From positions 1 through 10,698 of the forward strand of contig NZ_CALEVF010000229.1 in the NCBI RefSeq assembly GCF_937920395.1: a stretch of 10,698 bases of DNA. The letters are read 5' to 3'. The notes under the pieces were generated by a model. It worked only from the letters and a program-made list of their open reading frames with translations. It was not told the DNA's origin and did no database searches. Source of the DNA: an uncultured Clostridium sp. Lineage in GTDB: Bacteria; Bacillota; Clostridia; Clostridiales; Clostridiaceae. How positions within the stretch are numbered: position 1 is the stretch's first letter; every line of letters starts with the position of its first letter. The translations under genes were made by a program, and so were the position numbers. Shown here one piece after another: positions 1 to 7,219 of the stretch.

Positions 1-172
1 TAGAATAATAAGGTTTTAGTATCTCTCTAAGAATATCTAAGTCTAAGCAATACAACTTAGATATAGAAGGTTCAAGTTCTATGATTTTTTTAGGTATAAA
101 TTTGTAAAAATATGAGAGATTTGAAACAATAAATTGCTGATAATCAGCATGAGAACTCCAATTTTTAAGCAT
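1..172 (-). CDS. Probable transposase, N-terminal part (runs off window)
   Basis: An open frame of 57 codons on the minus strand starts with ATG at 172 and continues past the window edge. An AGGAGG ribosome binding site (complement of 181-186) sits 8 nt upstream, so the start is well supported. The visible protein begins MLKNWSSHADYQQF and ends LDLDILREILKPYYS. The run of aromatic and basic residues followed by 'LREILKPYYS' resembles the N-terminal region of DDE-type IS transposases, where a similar segment precedes a GRPA motif; that motif would lie outside the window. The family call rests on recollection of this pattern and no catalytic residue is visible. An IS here fits the repeat and relic debris of the region. 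Confidence 0.5.
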   Translation of the reverse strand, partial: MLKNWSSHADYQQFIVSNLSYFYKFIPKKIIELEPSISKLYCLDLDILREILKPYYS

Positions 173-432
173 AAAATAATCCTCCTAGTAAAATATGTCT
201 TTAGGAGGAGGACCGCAAAATTTTACAGACTTGTCAAGTGTTTTATGCAAAAAAGTGGGGGGATCAACAAAAAATAATAATACTAAGAATGAGTAATCGC
301 AGGAGCTAAGGAGTTTCCGTGAGATCTCATTTAATGATAGGGGGCTACTTTATTTAGAGTATATTAATATTTTGAAAGTAACTCAATGGTAATTGAGTTA
401 CTTTCACATTGGGTCTATTATAAATCAGTTAT
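173..432. other. Intergenic: IS flank, palindromes, possible micro-ORF
   Basis: This stretch has no convincing gene. It holds the leader of the probable transposase, a G-run near 255-262, and a perfect 10-bp palindrome TGAGATCTCA at 320-329. A 12-codon micro-ORF with a GTG start at 319, stop at 355-357 and an AAGGAG motif at 308-313 can be read, but it has no recognisable product. The strong hairpin at 374-405 is listed separately. The IS terminal inverted repeat probably lies here but cannot be fixed without the other end of the element. Confidence 0.4.
374..405. repeat. Perfect 14-bp stem-loop
   Basis: GAAAGTAACTCAAT (374-387) pairs perfectly with ATTGAGTTACTTTC (392-405) around a GGTA loop. 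No T-tract follows on either strand, so a classical intrinsic terminator is not well supported. It could be a mobile-element end, a transcript-stabilising structure or a protein-binding palindrome. Confidence 0.6.
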
Positions 433-558
433 TTAAACCATCTGATTATTCTTTTGAAGTTTAAACAAAAATCGCTCACTACATTTCCAATTTTTGAAAG
501 GTACCTGGCACCTTACAAAAACTGGAACGGTTTTTGTTGCTATTCTTGTGTCTTTCAT
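433..558 (-). pseudogene. Truncated small gene reading into a REP-like repeat
   Basis: A minus-strand frame starts with ATG at 558 behind an AAGGAGA ribosome binding site (complement of 563-569). It reads MKDTRIATKTVPVFV and stops after 41 residues (TAA, complement of 433-435). A good start signal followed by only about 8-9 ordinary codons, and then by the repeat at 488-536, suggests that the original gene was interrupted by the repeat and its 3' part lost. The residues after the repeat (NWKCSERFLFKLQKNN) match no family I know. It could instead be a genuine 41-residue peptide. No function is proposed. Confidence 0.4.
488..536 (-). repeat. REP-like double-hairpin repeat, copy 1
   Basis: The copy has two imperfect palindromes: GGTACCTGGCACC (500-512) and AAAACTGGAACGGTTTT (517-533). 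The reverse complement of 10236-10283 aligns with it over almost the whole length, sharing the segments TTTGAAAGG and AAAAACTGGAAC. Paired short palindromes with a GGTGCC-TGGCACC-like core are typical of intergenic REP-type elements mobilised by IS200-like (RAYT) transposases in Firmicutes; that assignment is from general knowledge. No such transposase is in the window. Confidence 0.6.
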
Positions 559-808
559 AAGGTCTCCTTCTTAAATGCGACTGATATATTACAATAATAA
601 TGAAATAGTCTTCAATTGTCAGCCTAAAATATTATATATGTTTACAATGTATGGCCTTTTTTTACGGTTTTTTAAATTAGATCTATTTATTTTTCTAAGT
701 TAGTTCAATAAGATTTGTGTAACTTTATTGTTTTGTAAATTAAAATTCTACTGTTCATTGCAGATTTATATTATATTTCAAAATAGAAGTTAACTTCCGT
801 AATAAACT
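559..808. other. AT-rich intergenic region
   Basis: No open frame with coding character was seen. The region carries the ribosome binding site and presumably the promoter of the truncated minus-strand gene at 433-558. It also holds a perfect 12-bp palindrome GAAGTTAACTTC at 786-797, 11 nt before the ATG at 809, which could be an operator for the following gene. Confidence 0.4.
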
Positions 809-1238
809 ATGTTGCATGAAATTATAAATAAAATTTTACAATCAAATTAAAAAAGCGGCTATAGAAAAAGAAGTTGAAATAGTGTACAAAAATGCATGTT
901 TTTTAATTCACACTAAGCAAATTGAAAAATACCTAAAAGAAAATATAGATTGGAGTACAGCACCTTTAAAGGCTCCACAAATACAGCTAGATTTAGTAGA
1001 TAAAATATCTAAGGATACACATCTAAACGTGTTTATTTTTAAAATAAGTTCTACCTTTGATTTTAAAGATGTTGTTGTGGAAATTAAACGCCTTGTGCTA
1101 AATTACAATAGAAAAATAAAGATTAAAGAAATGTTTAAGTTAACAGATATTAATATTGGAGTATTTTCACCAACATTATTATTAACGGAAACTCTACGAA
1201 GGAATTACACCTGGAAAGTATCAAAGTGTGCTTACTAA
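809..1238 (+). pseudogene. Unidentified protein gene, probable 5' frameshift
   Basis: A continuous frame runs from about 828 to the TAA at 1236-1238; its first usable start is GTG at 882, which gives 118 residues but has no ribosome binding site. The coding pattern plainly extends upstream of 882 (AAIEKEVEIVYKNA). An ATG at 809 opens another frame (MLHEIINK) that joins the long frame if one base is removed near 831-833, which would give about 142 residues. This suggests a gene with a single frameshift, or alternatively an annotated start at 882. The product is a soluble, lysine-rich protein with no signal peptide or membrane segment (core QLDLVDKISKDTHLNVFIFK). I do not recognise the family. 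Codon use is host-like (AAA, ATA, TTA). It converges on the AraC gene. Confidence 0.4.
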
Positions 1239-1308
1239 TCAAAAGGAATAAATGTAACTAAGTGACAAGTTCTGTTTGTTAAGATTTCAAGATGAGCATA
1301 TATGCAAT

Positions 1309-2136
1309 TTATAATAGTCTTGAAGGATCTTTCATATAATCCCTAGGGCAAAGACCCTTAATTTTTTTAAATACCTTGCTAAAGTAAAAAGGGTCATTAA
1401 ATCCAACGGCTTCCGAAGCTTCTGTAATTGAGTATCCAAGTAAAAGTAACTCTTCAGATTTTTGAATTCTTACCATATGGAGGTATTCAAAAGGAGTTTT
1501 ATCATTGTAATCTTTAAACAACTTTCCAAAGTAACTAGGTGTGAGCTTCACTTCATGACAGATGTCCTCAAGAGTAATATTATGCATATAATGCGTTCGA
1601 ATAAAAGATATTGATGTTTCTACAGGCTTATAAATTTTATAATTATCACTTGAATTATTAACCTGTTTAGCAAGTTCTAAAAGTATATCTAGGAATATAC
1701 TTCTACATTTCATATTATAGTTATCTCTAGAATAATTCCAACTTGATGCTAAGTCAGTGAAATAATTTACAAGTGTTTTGCTATCATTTATAAGAGTAAT
1801 ATGGTTAAAAGGTAAGATATTAATATTTTTCACATTCCAGCTATCATGTTCCCTTGAAACACTGGCAATATCAAAGTTAACCCCAAATGCATGCATAAGG
1901 TTAGTTTTGGAAGAATAATAACCATAAGACTTCCCTGGAGGGTTATAAATTAACATGGAGCCAGAAATGGGTTCATCTTTTTCTTTAGTGATACATACCC
2001 CTTCACCAGATTCAATAAACATGAAGTTATGAAAATCACGGTCAACCGTTGGAATGTAATAGTTTTCATGGCAATACCTATTAATTACAAATGAAAAAGA
2101 AGGAATAAAACTTTGAAAATCAATGTCATTAATCAA
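1309..2136 (-). CDS. AraC-family transcriptional regulator (sugar-responsive type)
   Basis: The 275-residue protein has the usual AraC/XylS layout. An N-terminal cupin-like sensor region (about 25-110, with ESGEGVCIT and YNPPGKSYGYY) is followed by a linker and two C-terminal helix-turn-helix motifs. HTH1 is about 187-208 (ITLEDICHEVKLTPSYFGKLF) and HTH2 about 236-259, ending in the family signature GFNDPFYFSKVFKK and PRDY. The start is TTG at 2136: AGGGTGA lies 7 nt upstream and the preceding in-frame codon is TAA. It is transcribed away from the GH88-GPH-DUF2264 cassette, the common arrangement for a local regulator, so it probably controls that cassette; this is inferred. Arginine codons are host-like (4 AGA, 3 AGG, 1 CGA, 1 CGT), unlike the cassette genes, so the regulator is probably native. 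Confidence 0.9.
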   Translation of the reverse strand: MINDIDFQSFIPSFSFVINRYCHENYYIPTVDRDFHNFMFIESGEGVCITKEKDEPISGSMLIYNPPGKSYGYYSSKTNLMHAFGVNFDIASVSREHDSWNVKNINILPFNHITLINDSKTLVNYFTDLASSWNYSRDNYNMKCRSIFLDILLELAKQVNNSSDNYKIYKPVETSISFIRTHYMHNITLEDICHEVKLTPSYFGKLFKDYNDKTPFEYLHMVRIQKSEELLLLGYSITEASEAVGFNDPFYFSKVFKKIKGLCPRDYMKDPSRLL

Positions 2137-2143
2137 TTATAAA

Positions 2144-2150
2144 TCACCCT
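2144..2150 (-). promoter_or_regulatory. Ribosome binding site fixing the AraC TTG start
   Basis: On the minus strand AGGGTGA lies 7 nt before TTG at 2136. The codon just before TTG is an in-frame stop, so no upstream start is possible. The nearest ATG (complement of 2127-2129) is out of frame. Confidence 0.7.
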
Positions 2151-2170
2151 CTCAAGATTTTATATATTAC

Positions 2171-2181
2171 AGTGATATAAT
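2171..2181 (+). promoter_or_regulatory. Candidate extended -10 promoter upstream of the GH88 gene
   Basis: AGTGATATAAT contains a perfect extended -10 element (TG-N-TATAAT, 2173-2181). No good -35 box is seen at 17 nt, which extended -10 promoters can tolerate. The same 11-mer recurs at 3648-3658 before the transporter gene. It lies in the AraC/GH88 divergent region, about 230 nt upstream of the GH88 start. Palindrome TACATGTA at about 2201-2208 could belong to an operator. Confidence 0.45.
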
Positions 2182-2221
2182 ACAGGTTATCATTATATTG
2201 TACATGTATTAATAATAACAT

Positions 2222-2401
2222 ATGGATTATAATAGTTACATAGAAGATCATATTTTAAAGAAAGATTGGTGATGAAATTATTAATCAAAACAATCAATGG
2301 CTTGAGGAAGTGTGGAGTAAAATAGAAAAAAACATTCGCCAACAGTAGGGGAAATAGGTGTTGCATTTCCTGATATATTAAGAGAAAAGATAACAAATTA
2401 G
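2222..2401 (+). pseudogene. Relic of a GH88 gene 5' end (twice frameshifted)
   Basis: Three segments in two frames read as one N-terminus: MDYNSYIEDHILKKDW (2222-2269), then INQNNQWLEEVWSKIEKN and a few more residues (2271-2345), then TVGEIGVAFPDILREKITN (2342-2398), stopping at TAG 2399-2401. The pattern QWLxEVWxKI-K followed by IGxxFP is what I recall at the start of clostridial unsaturated glucuronyl hydrolases. It also aligns with the same region (about residues 16-37) of the intact GH88 protein that follows. The catalytic part is missing. Codons are host-like, unlike the downstream gene. The relic therefore looks like the remains of a resident GH88 gene just where the transferred one begins. 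The call rests on a short match. Confidence 0.5.
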
Positions 2402-2414
2402 AGGAGGAAGAAAG

Positions 2415-3584
2415 ATGATATCAGATTTAAGTAAAGCAGATCAGGAATTTGTTAAATCAACTGTAAAAGCAATAGATGACAAGATGTCGTGGGTTGCAGA
2501 CAAGAATAGAAACAAAATTCCTTACACAACCATTGATGGAAACTATGATGATCACTCAACAGATACGCAAGATGTTAATGACCCAATGGGATTAAGCTTT
2601 TGGACAAACGGATTTTGGCCAGGAATGATGTGGCAATTATTCAATCAGACCAAAGATAGGAAATATTGTGGATATGCTAAAGACGCAGAAGTAAAATTGG
2701 CAAAGACATTTGATTCATATTTAGGTTTGCATCATGATGTTGGATTCATGTTCTTGCCAAGTGCAGTTATAGATTATAAATTGACTGGTACTGAAGAAAG
2801 TCGGGTTCGTGGATTACATGCAGCTAACTTGCTTGCAGGTAGATTTAATCTGAATGGTCGTTTTATTCGTGCTTGGAATGATAAACCTGGCGAAGACCAT
2901 AGAGGGTGGGCAATCATTGACTGTATGATGAACCTTTCTTTACTTTATTGGGCTTCCAATGAAACTAAAGATCCAAGTTACAAACAAATTGCAATGGCAC
3001 ATGCAGATACTGCACTAAAGAACTTTATTCGTAACGATGATTCTGTAAAACACATCATTGAGTTCAATTGTGAAACTGGAGAATATATTAAATCATATGG
3101 TGGGCAGGGGTATATGCACGGTTCTTCTTGGAGTCGTGGACAAGCTTGGGCAGTTTACGGATTTGCCGACAGTTATGAACAAACAGGTGAAAGACGATAT
3201 CTAGATGCCGCTAAGCGGGTTGCTAATTACTTCATTGCAAATATACCGGATTCTGGTATTATTCCAATTGATTTTCGTCAACCTTCTGAGCCGGCACTAG
3301 AAGATTCAAGTGCTGCAATGATTGCGGCCGGTGGTTTCATTGAAATTATGAAAAATGTTCCGGAATGTGAAAAAGCATTTTATCGAACTGCAGCACTGAA
3401 ACTGCTGAAAACGATTGTATATTCACGTGCAGATTGGTCTAAGAATCAAGACAATATTATTTTGAATAGTTCAGCTTCATATAATGAACTAACTCACCAA
3501 TATGCGATTATATATGCTGATTACTTTTTTATTGAAGCAATATTCAAGCTTGAAGGAAGTGAGGCAAAAATTTGGGGAAACTAA
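2415..3584 (+). CDS. Unsaturated glucuronyl hydrolase, GH88 family
   Basis: The 389-residue protein is full length for GH88. These cytoplasmic (alpha/alpha)6-barrel enzymes release 4,5-unsaturated uronic acid from the non-reducing end of lyase-generated oligosaccharides by vinyl-ether hydration. Hallmarks are SFWTNGFWPGMMWQ (61-74), GLHHDVGFM (104-112), GWAIIDCMMN (164-173) and SSWSRGQAWAVYGF (237-250). D108 and D169 are 61 residues apart, the same spacing as the two catalytic aspartates (Asp88 and Asp149) of Bacillus sp. GL1 UGL, so the active site looks intact. There is no signal peptide. The start is ATG with AGGAGG 7 nt upstream (2402-2407). It heads the cassette. Arginine codons (7 CGT of 16, 4 AGA) differ from the flanking genes. 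The exact substrate cannot be read from the sequence. Confidence 0.93.
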   Translation: MISDLSKADQEFVKSTVKAIDDKMSWVADKNRNKIPYTTIDGNYDDHSTDTQDVNDPMGLSFWTNGFWPGMMWQLFNQTKDRKYCGYAKDAEVKLAKTFDSYLGLHHDVGFMFLPSAVIDYKLTGTEESRVRGLHAANLLAGRFNLNGRFIRAWNDKPGEDHRGWAIIDCMMNLSLLYWASNETKDPSYKQIAMAHADTALKNFIRNDDSVKHIIEFNCETGEYIKSYGGQGYMHGSSWSRGQAWAVYGFADSYEQTGERRYLDAAKRVANYFIANIPDSGIIPIDFRQPSEPALEDSSAAMIAAGGFIEIMKNVPECEKAFYRTAALKLLKTIVYSRADWSKNQDNIILNSSASYNELTHQYAIIYADYFFIEAIFKLEGSEAKIWGN

Positions 3585-3647
3585 AACAACACAATCCATA
3601 GGCAAAAGGATCCTAAAAAACTAATTATCTATAGTTGCTAAATTTAA

Positions 3648-3658
3648 AGTGATATAAT
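3648..3658 (+). promoter_or_regulatory. Candidate extended -10 promoter upstream of the transporter gene
   Basis: AGTGATATAAT is identical to 2171-2181 and contains TGATATAAT (3650-3658). Similarity continues downstream, about 6 of the next 9 bases. An AGTTGC/GCAACT inverted repeat (3688-3715 region) lies between it and the transporter start. A second promoter here would let the transporter and DUF2264 genes be transcribed apart from GH88. Confidence 0.4.
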
Positions 3659-3750
3659 CCTGTTTATTTATTAAATAAATGTAATAAGTTGCGTGGAACG
3701 ATATATATGCAACTACCTATATTTAAATCAGACAAAGTGAGGTTTTTATA

Positions 3751-5172
3751 ATGGCTGCTAATACTGTGTTCAATAAAAAAGTTGATATTAAAAGGAGCAA
3801 TAAACCCTTTGGTTTAATTGATAAAGTCGCTTATTTCTTCGGAGATTTCGGGAATGACTTCTCTTTCCTACTTATGAGTAATTTTCTAATGATTTTCTAT
3901 ACTGATGTATTGGGAATTTCTCCTGTCGCTACAGGTACTTTGTTCATAATCGCTCGTTTAATTGATGCATTTGCCGATATTACAATTGGTCGTTTGGTTG
4001 ATAATGCAAAGTTGACTAAGCTTGGACGTTACATTCCTTGGATTAGTTGGGTTCGTCCTTTCATATTTATTTCAACAATCCTTTGCTTTATGCCATTTGC
4101 TGTTAATTTCTCAATGAGTATAAGGGTTGCATATATCTACGTAACCTACATTTTCTGGGGAATAACTTATTCTGCAACTAATATTCCTTACGGAACTATG
4201 GCTTCTGCTATTACCCAGGACCCTGATCATCGTAATTCACTTTCTACTTGGCGTTCTGTTGGTGGTGCTCTTGGTGGTACAATAGTTGGTTTTAGTGTTC
4301 CGTTGTTTATGCATAATTCACAGGGTAATGTATCTGGCATACGTATGTTATTTATTGCTATTGCATGTGCTGTTATTGCTTTCATTAGTTATACCTTTAC
4401 CGTTCATTTTTCACACGAACGTGTTCAGATTCAAAAGACTGAAAAAGTTGGTACCTGGCATTTATTAGGTGCTCTTTTTCACAACCGTGCTTTAATGTCA
4501 ATTGTTTCTGCTGCTTTAATTCTTTTGGTAAGCAACGGTATGACTAGTGGTCTAAACGCATACTTATTTAATGGCTACTTTCACAGTGCTGTTGGTATGG
4601 CTCTTTCTACTATGATGAACACTCTTACCACAATTATGATTGCACCATTTGCAAAATGGGCATCGACTAAGTTTGGTAAGAAAGAATTTTCACAATGGGC
4701 TTTGTTATTTTCATCCGCTATGTTTTTCCTACTATTCACTTTGAAGTTAACTAATGCTCCGGTCTTCATTTGTTTACTATTCTTCGCTACTTTAGGTTCA
4801 GGCGCTTTTAACGTTATGATATGGGCTTTTATGACAGATGTAATCGATTATCAAGAATTTATTGATGGTAGTCGTGAAGATGGTACTGTTTATGCATTGT
4901 ATTCATTTGCTCGTAAAGTTGGTCAAGCTATCATGGGTGGTATGAGTGGGTATTTACTTGCTATGTTAGGTTACCACGCTGTTGCTGGTGGATCAACTCA
5001 ATCAGCATCCACTAATCAAGGCATTTACAACATTGTTACTATCATTCCTGGTATTGGTTACCTTTGTGTTGCACTAATACTCTTTCTCTGGTACCCATTA
5101 TGTAAATCAAAGGTTCTTGAATTTAGTAAAATCCTTCGGGATAAGGCTGATTCAGATGGAAGTATTGAATAA
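3751..5172 (+). CDS. GPH-family sugar:cation symporter (MFS superfamily)
   Basis: The 473-residue integral membrane protein has about 12 hydrophobic helices. It carries both signatures of the glycoside-pentoside-hexuronide:cation symporters: IDAFADITIGRLVDN followed by LGRYIPW (71-97), and TDVIDYQEFIDGSREDGTVY (362-381) followed by FARKVG. The short basic tail after the last helix (about 450-473) is also usual. The role is uptake of a glycoside or uronide oligosaccharide with Na+ or H+. Its place between GH88 and DUF2264 points to a uronate-containing substrate. The start is ATG with GAGG 8 nt upstream. Codon use is the most foreign in the window: 11 of 14 arginines are CGT and none AGA. DUF2264 starts 33 nt after its stop, so the two are probably co-transcribed. 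Confidence 0.92.
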   Translation: MAANTVFNKKVDIKRSNKPFGLIDKVAYFFGDFGNDFSFLLMSNFLMIFYTDVLGISPVATGTLFIIARLIDAFADITIGRLVDNAKLTKLGRYIPWISWVRPFIFISTILCFMPFAVNFSMSIRVAYIYVTYIFWGITYSATNIPYGTMASAITQDPDHRNSLSTWRSVGGALGGTIVGFSVPLFMHNSQGNVSGIRMLFIAIACAVIAFISYTFTVHFSHERVQIQKTEKVGTWHLLGALFHNRALMSIVSAALILLVSNGMTSGLNAYLFNGYFHSAVGMALSTMMNTLTTIMIAPFAKWASTKFGKKEFSQWALLFSSAMFFLLFTLKLTNAPVFICLLFFATLGSGAFNVMIWAFMTDVIDYQEFIDGSREDGTVYALYSFARKVGQAIMGGMSGYLLAMLGYHAVAGGSTQSASTNQGIYNIVTIIPGIGYLCVALILFLWYPLCKSKVLEFSKILRDKADSDGSIE

Positions 5173-5192
5173 ATTAATAATCAAATAATTTT

Positions 5193-5198
5193 GGAGGT
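5193..5198 (+). promoter_or_regulatory. Ribosome binding site fixing the DUF2264 TTG start
   Basis: GGAGGT lies 7 nt before TTG at 5206. An in-frame TTG at 5191 overlaps this ribosome binding site and so cannot be the start, although it gives the longest frame (MEVNK...). Confidence 0.75.
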
Positions 5199-5205
5199 AA
5201 ATAAA

Positions 5206-7068
5206 TTGGAAAAATTTAAAACATTTAGAGAAAATAAGCTTGAAACTCGTGAAGATCTACAACAATTAGCTAAAGACTTAATTAATCCTACTGATGCATA
5301 TTTCGATCCAGACTATCCTGGTCATTTGGATTTTGGTAGTTCAGGTACTGTTTACTCGAAGGGAACTCAAGAAGTTGAAGGATTCCTACGTCCATTATGG
5401 GCGATTGCACCTTTACTATCTGATTCAGAGCAAAATTTACCAATATTTAAAAAGTATGAAGAAGGAATACTTGCAGGGACTGATCCTGATAATAAAGCAT
5501 ACTTTGGTAAGATGACTAACACTGATCAGTTAATGGTTGAAGCAACTCCAATGGCTTTAACCTTGGTTTTGACCAAAGAACGATTCTGGAATACTTTAAA
5601 TGATAAACAAAAGCAAAACATTCACGATTGGTTAATTCAGATTAATTATCATAGCCTTCCAAATAATAATTGGCATTATTTTCGTGTGTTAGTTAACATG
5701 GCCATGTCATTGTTAGGAATGGATTACTCAAAAGATATGATGGAATATGACTTCTCAGCGATCGATTCATTCTATGTTAGCGATGGATGGTACAAGGATG
5801 GTCCAGTTGACCAACAAGACTATTACGTTTCATGGGCAATTCAATTTTATGGTTTAGTGTACGTTAAGTTATATGGAGACAAAGACCCAGATCGTGCTGC
5901 AAAGCTTAAGAAACGTGCTGGAGAATTTGCAAAGACATACCAATATTGGTATGACGCAGATGGATCAGGTATTCCATATGGTCGTTCATTAATTTATCGG
6001 TTTGCACAAGTTTCTTTCTGGTCAGCGATTGCATATTCTGGCGTTGACACGGTTCCACTTGGTGTTGTAAAACATATTATTTTACAGAATCTACGTTATT
6101 GGATGAAGCAAGATATCTTTCGCAAGGACGGAACTTTAAACCTAGGTTATGCATATGAAAACTTAAATTTTACAGAAGGATATAATGGTGCTGGTTCACC
6201 TTACTGGGCTTTAAAACCATTCTTGGTTTTAGCATTACCTAAGGATCATCAGTTCTGGAGTGTTAAAGAAGAAGCTCCAAAGCTTGATCAAAAGATTTCA
6301 GTTCCTGCTGGACGAATGCTTATTACTCGTGACGAAGATGGTACTAATGTTCAAGGATTTACAGCTGGGCAACTAGTCCGTAACCAATCTCATCGTGAAG
6401 CTAAGTACTCCAAATTTGTTTACTCAACTAGGTTTGGATTTTCAACTCCAAAGGATGGTATTATGTTAAATGAACAGGCATATGACAGTACTTTGGCATT
6501 ATGTGAAGATGGTGATCATCATTACCGTACACGTGAACGAGTTGAAGCATTACGTTTTAATTCAGATTTCGTTTATAGTATGTGGCTTCCATGGAAAGAC
6601 GTTCAGGTTAAAACTTATGTTATCCCTGTTCATCCATGGCACATTAGGGTTCACTACATTACAACAACAAAGCAACTTAAATTTGCTGATAATGGTTTTG
6701 CAAACGAGCTTAAAGATGGAAGTAAGGAAACACAAACAATTAAGGGGGCATATGTATTTTCTGATCGTGGTGTAACTGGCGCCGAAGAAATTTTTGGACC
6801 ATTCACATTAGCGAAGGACCTACGTCCTGAACCAAATACGAACTTGTTGTTTCCTAGAAGTTCAATTCCCGTTTTATATGGAGTTATTCCGGTTGGTACT
6901 ACAGTTATTGTTGATGCCTTCCTGGGATCTGTAAAAGCTGGGGAAGAAAAAGAAGTGCCTGAAGTTTCACTAGATGGCGATATTTTAACCATTAAATATC
7001 AAGGTAAAACTAAAAAAATCTTGCTTGAAAGCAACCCTGAGGGACAATTAGAAACTACCATTGATTAA
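5206..7068 (+). CDS. DUF2264 family protein, probable uronosyl-oligosaccharide enzyme
   Basis: With TTG at 5206 the protein has 620 residues, normal for DUF2264 (Pfam PF10022). The N-terminal two-thirds carry the family's aromatic-rich blocks: EGFLRPLW (58-65), NNNWHYFRVLVN (153-164) and DGWYKDGPVDQQDYYVSW (193-210), as expected for an (alpha/alpha) toroid. The last 260 residues or so are beta-rich, as in lyase/hydrolase sandwich domains. There is no signal peptide, so it acts in the cytoplasm. I recall that DUF2264 relatives have been placed in CAZy family GH154 (beta-glucuronidases), but this needs checking. Partnership with GH88 and a GPH symporter fits a uronosyl substrate. Arginine codons are foreign-looking (15 CGT of 24, 2 AGA). 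It is the last gene of the cassette. Confidence 0.85.
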   Translation: MEKFKTFRENKLETREDLQQLAKDLINPTDAYFDPDYPGHLDFGSSGTVYSKGTQEVEGFLRPLWAIAPLLSDSEQNLPIFKKYEEGILAGTDPDNKAYFGKMTNTDQLMVEATPMALTLVLTKERFWNTLNDKQKQNIHDWLIQINYHSLPNNNWHYFRVLVNMAMSLLGMDYSKDMMEYDFSAIDSFYVSDGWYKDGPVDQQDYYVSWAIQFYGLVYVKLYGDKDPDRAAKLKKRAGEFAKTYQYWYDADGSGIPYGRSLIYRFAQVSFWSAIAYSGVDTVPLGVVKHIILQNLRYWMKQDIFRKDGTLNLGYAYENLNFTEGYNGAGSPYWALKPFLVLALPKDHQFWSVKEEAPKLDQKISVPAGRMLITRDEDGTNVQGFTAGQLVRNQSHREAKYSKFVYSTRFGFSTPKDGIMLNEQAYDSTLALCEDGDHHYRTRERVEALRFNSDFVYSMWLPWKDVQVKTYVIPVHPWHIRVHYITTTKQLKFADNGFANELKDGSKETQTIKGAYVFSDRGVTGAEEIFGPFTLAKDLRPEPNTNLLFPRSSIPVLYGVIPVGTTVIVDAFLGSVKAGEEKEVPEVSLDGDILTIKYQGKTKKILLESNPEGQLETTID

Positions 7069-7091
7069 AATCACAAGATAATTTAAATATA

Positions 7092-7127
7092 AAAGGCCTT
7101 TGAGTTTTTAATAACTTAAAGGTCTTT
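7092..7127 (+). terminator. Stem-loop after the DUF2264 gene, probable terminator
   Basis: AAAGGCCTTTGAGTT (7092-7106) pairs with AACTTAAAGGTCTTT (7113-7127) around a 6-nt loop: a 15-bp stem with two G-U pairs. The T-tract is short (CTTT, then G and a run of A), so termination may be partial. It separates the cassette from the following gene and lies at the likely right border of the foreign-codon segment. Confidence 0.5.
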
Positions 7128-7219
7128 GAAAAACTTTAAAAGTAAATAGTAGAAAATAAATTAAAAGTACTATGTATTTAGGAATAACAATTAAATTACA
7201 TAAAATATGGAGGTAAAAA

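Noticed and set aside
1296..1305. GCATATATGC palindrome between the converging gene at 809-1238 and the AraC gene, considered as terminator
   Set aside because: Short, AT-rich stem with no T-tract; chance occurrence is likely in this composition.
2193..2396. Minus-strand 67-codon open frame in the AraC/GH88 intergenic region
   Set aside because: It lies opposite the GH88-like relic, which explains the sequence better; it has no ribosome binding site and its composition (phenylalanine and leucine runs) is that of an antisense shadow.
3694..3715. Possible catabolite-repression (cre) site in the GH88-transporter spacer
   Set aside because: The best candidate (around TGGAACGATATATAT) lacks the correct spacing between the conserved half-sites; the AGTTGC/GCAACT inverted repeat there was noted instead.
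5191..5205. Upstream TTG at 5191 as start of the DUF2264 protein
   Set aside because: This codon overlaps the GGAGGT ribosome binding site; TTG at 5206 is correctly spaced 7 nt behind it.
6654..6992. 112-codon minus-strand open frame inside the DUF2264 gene
   Set aside because: Antisense shadow of a gene with clear family motifs; no ribosome binding site and no family features. The same holds for the other frames inside the GH88, transporter, discoidin-like and hydrolase genes.
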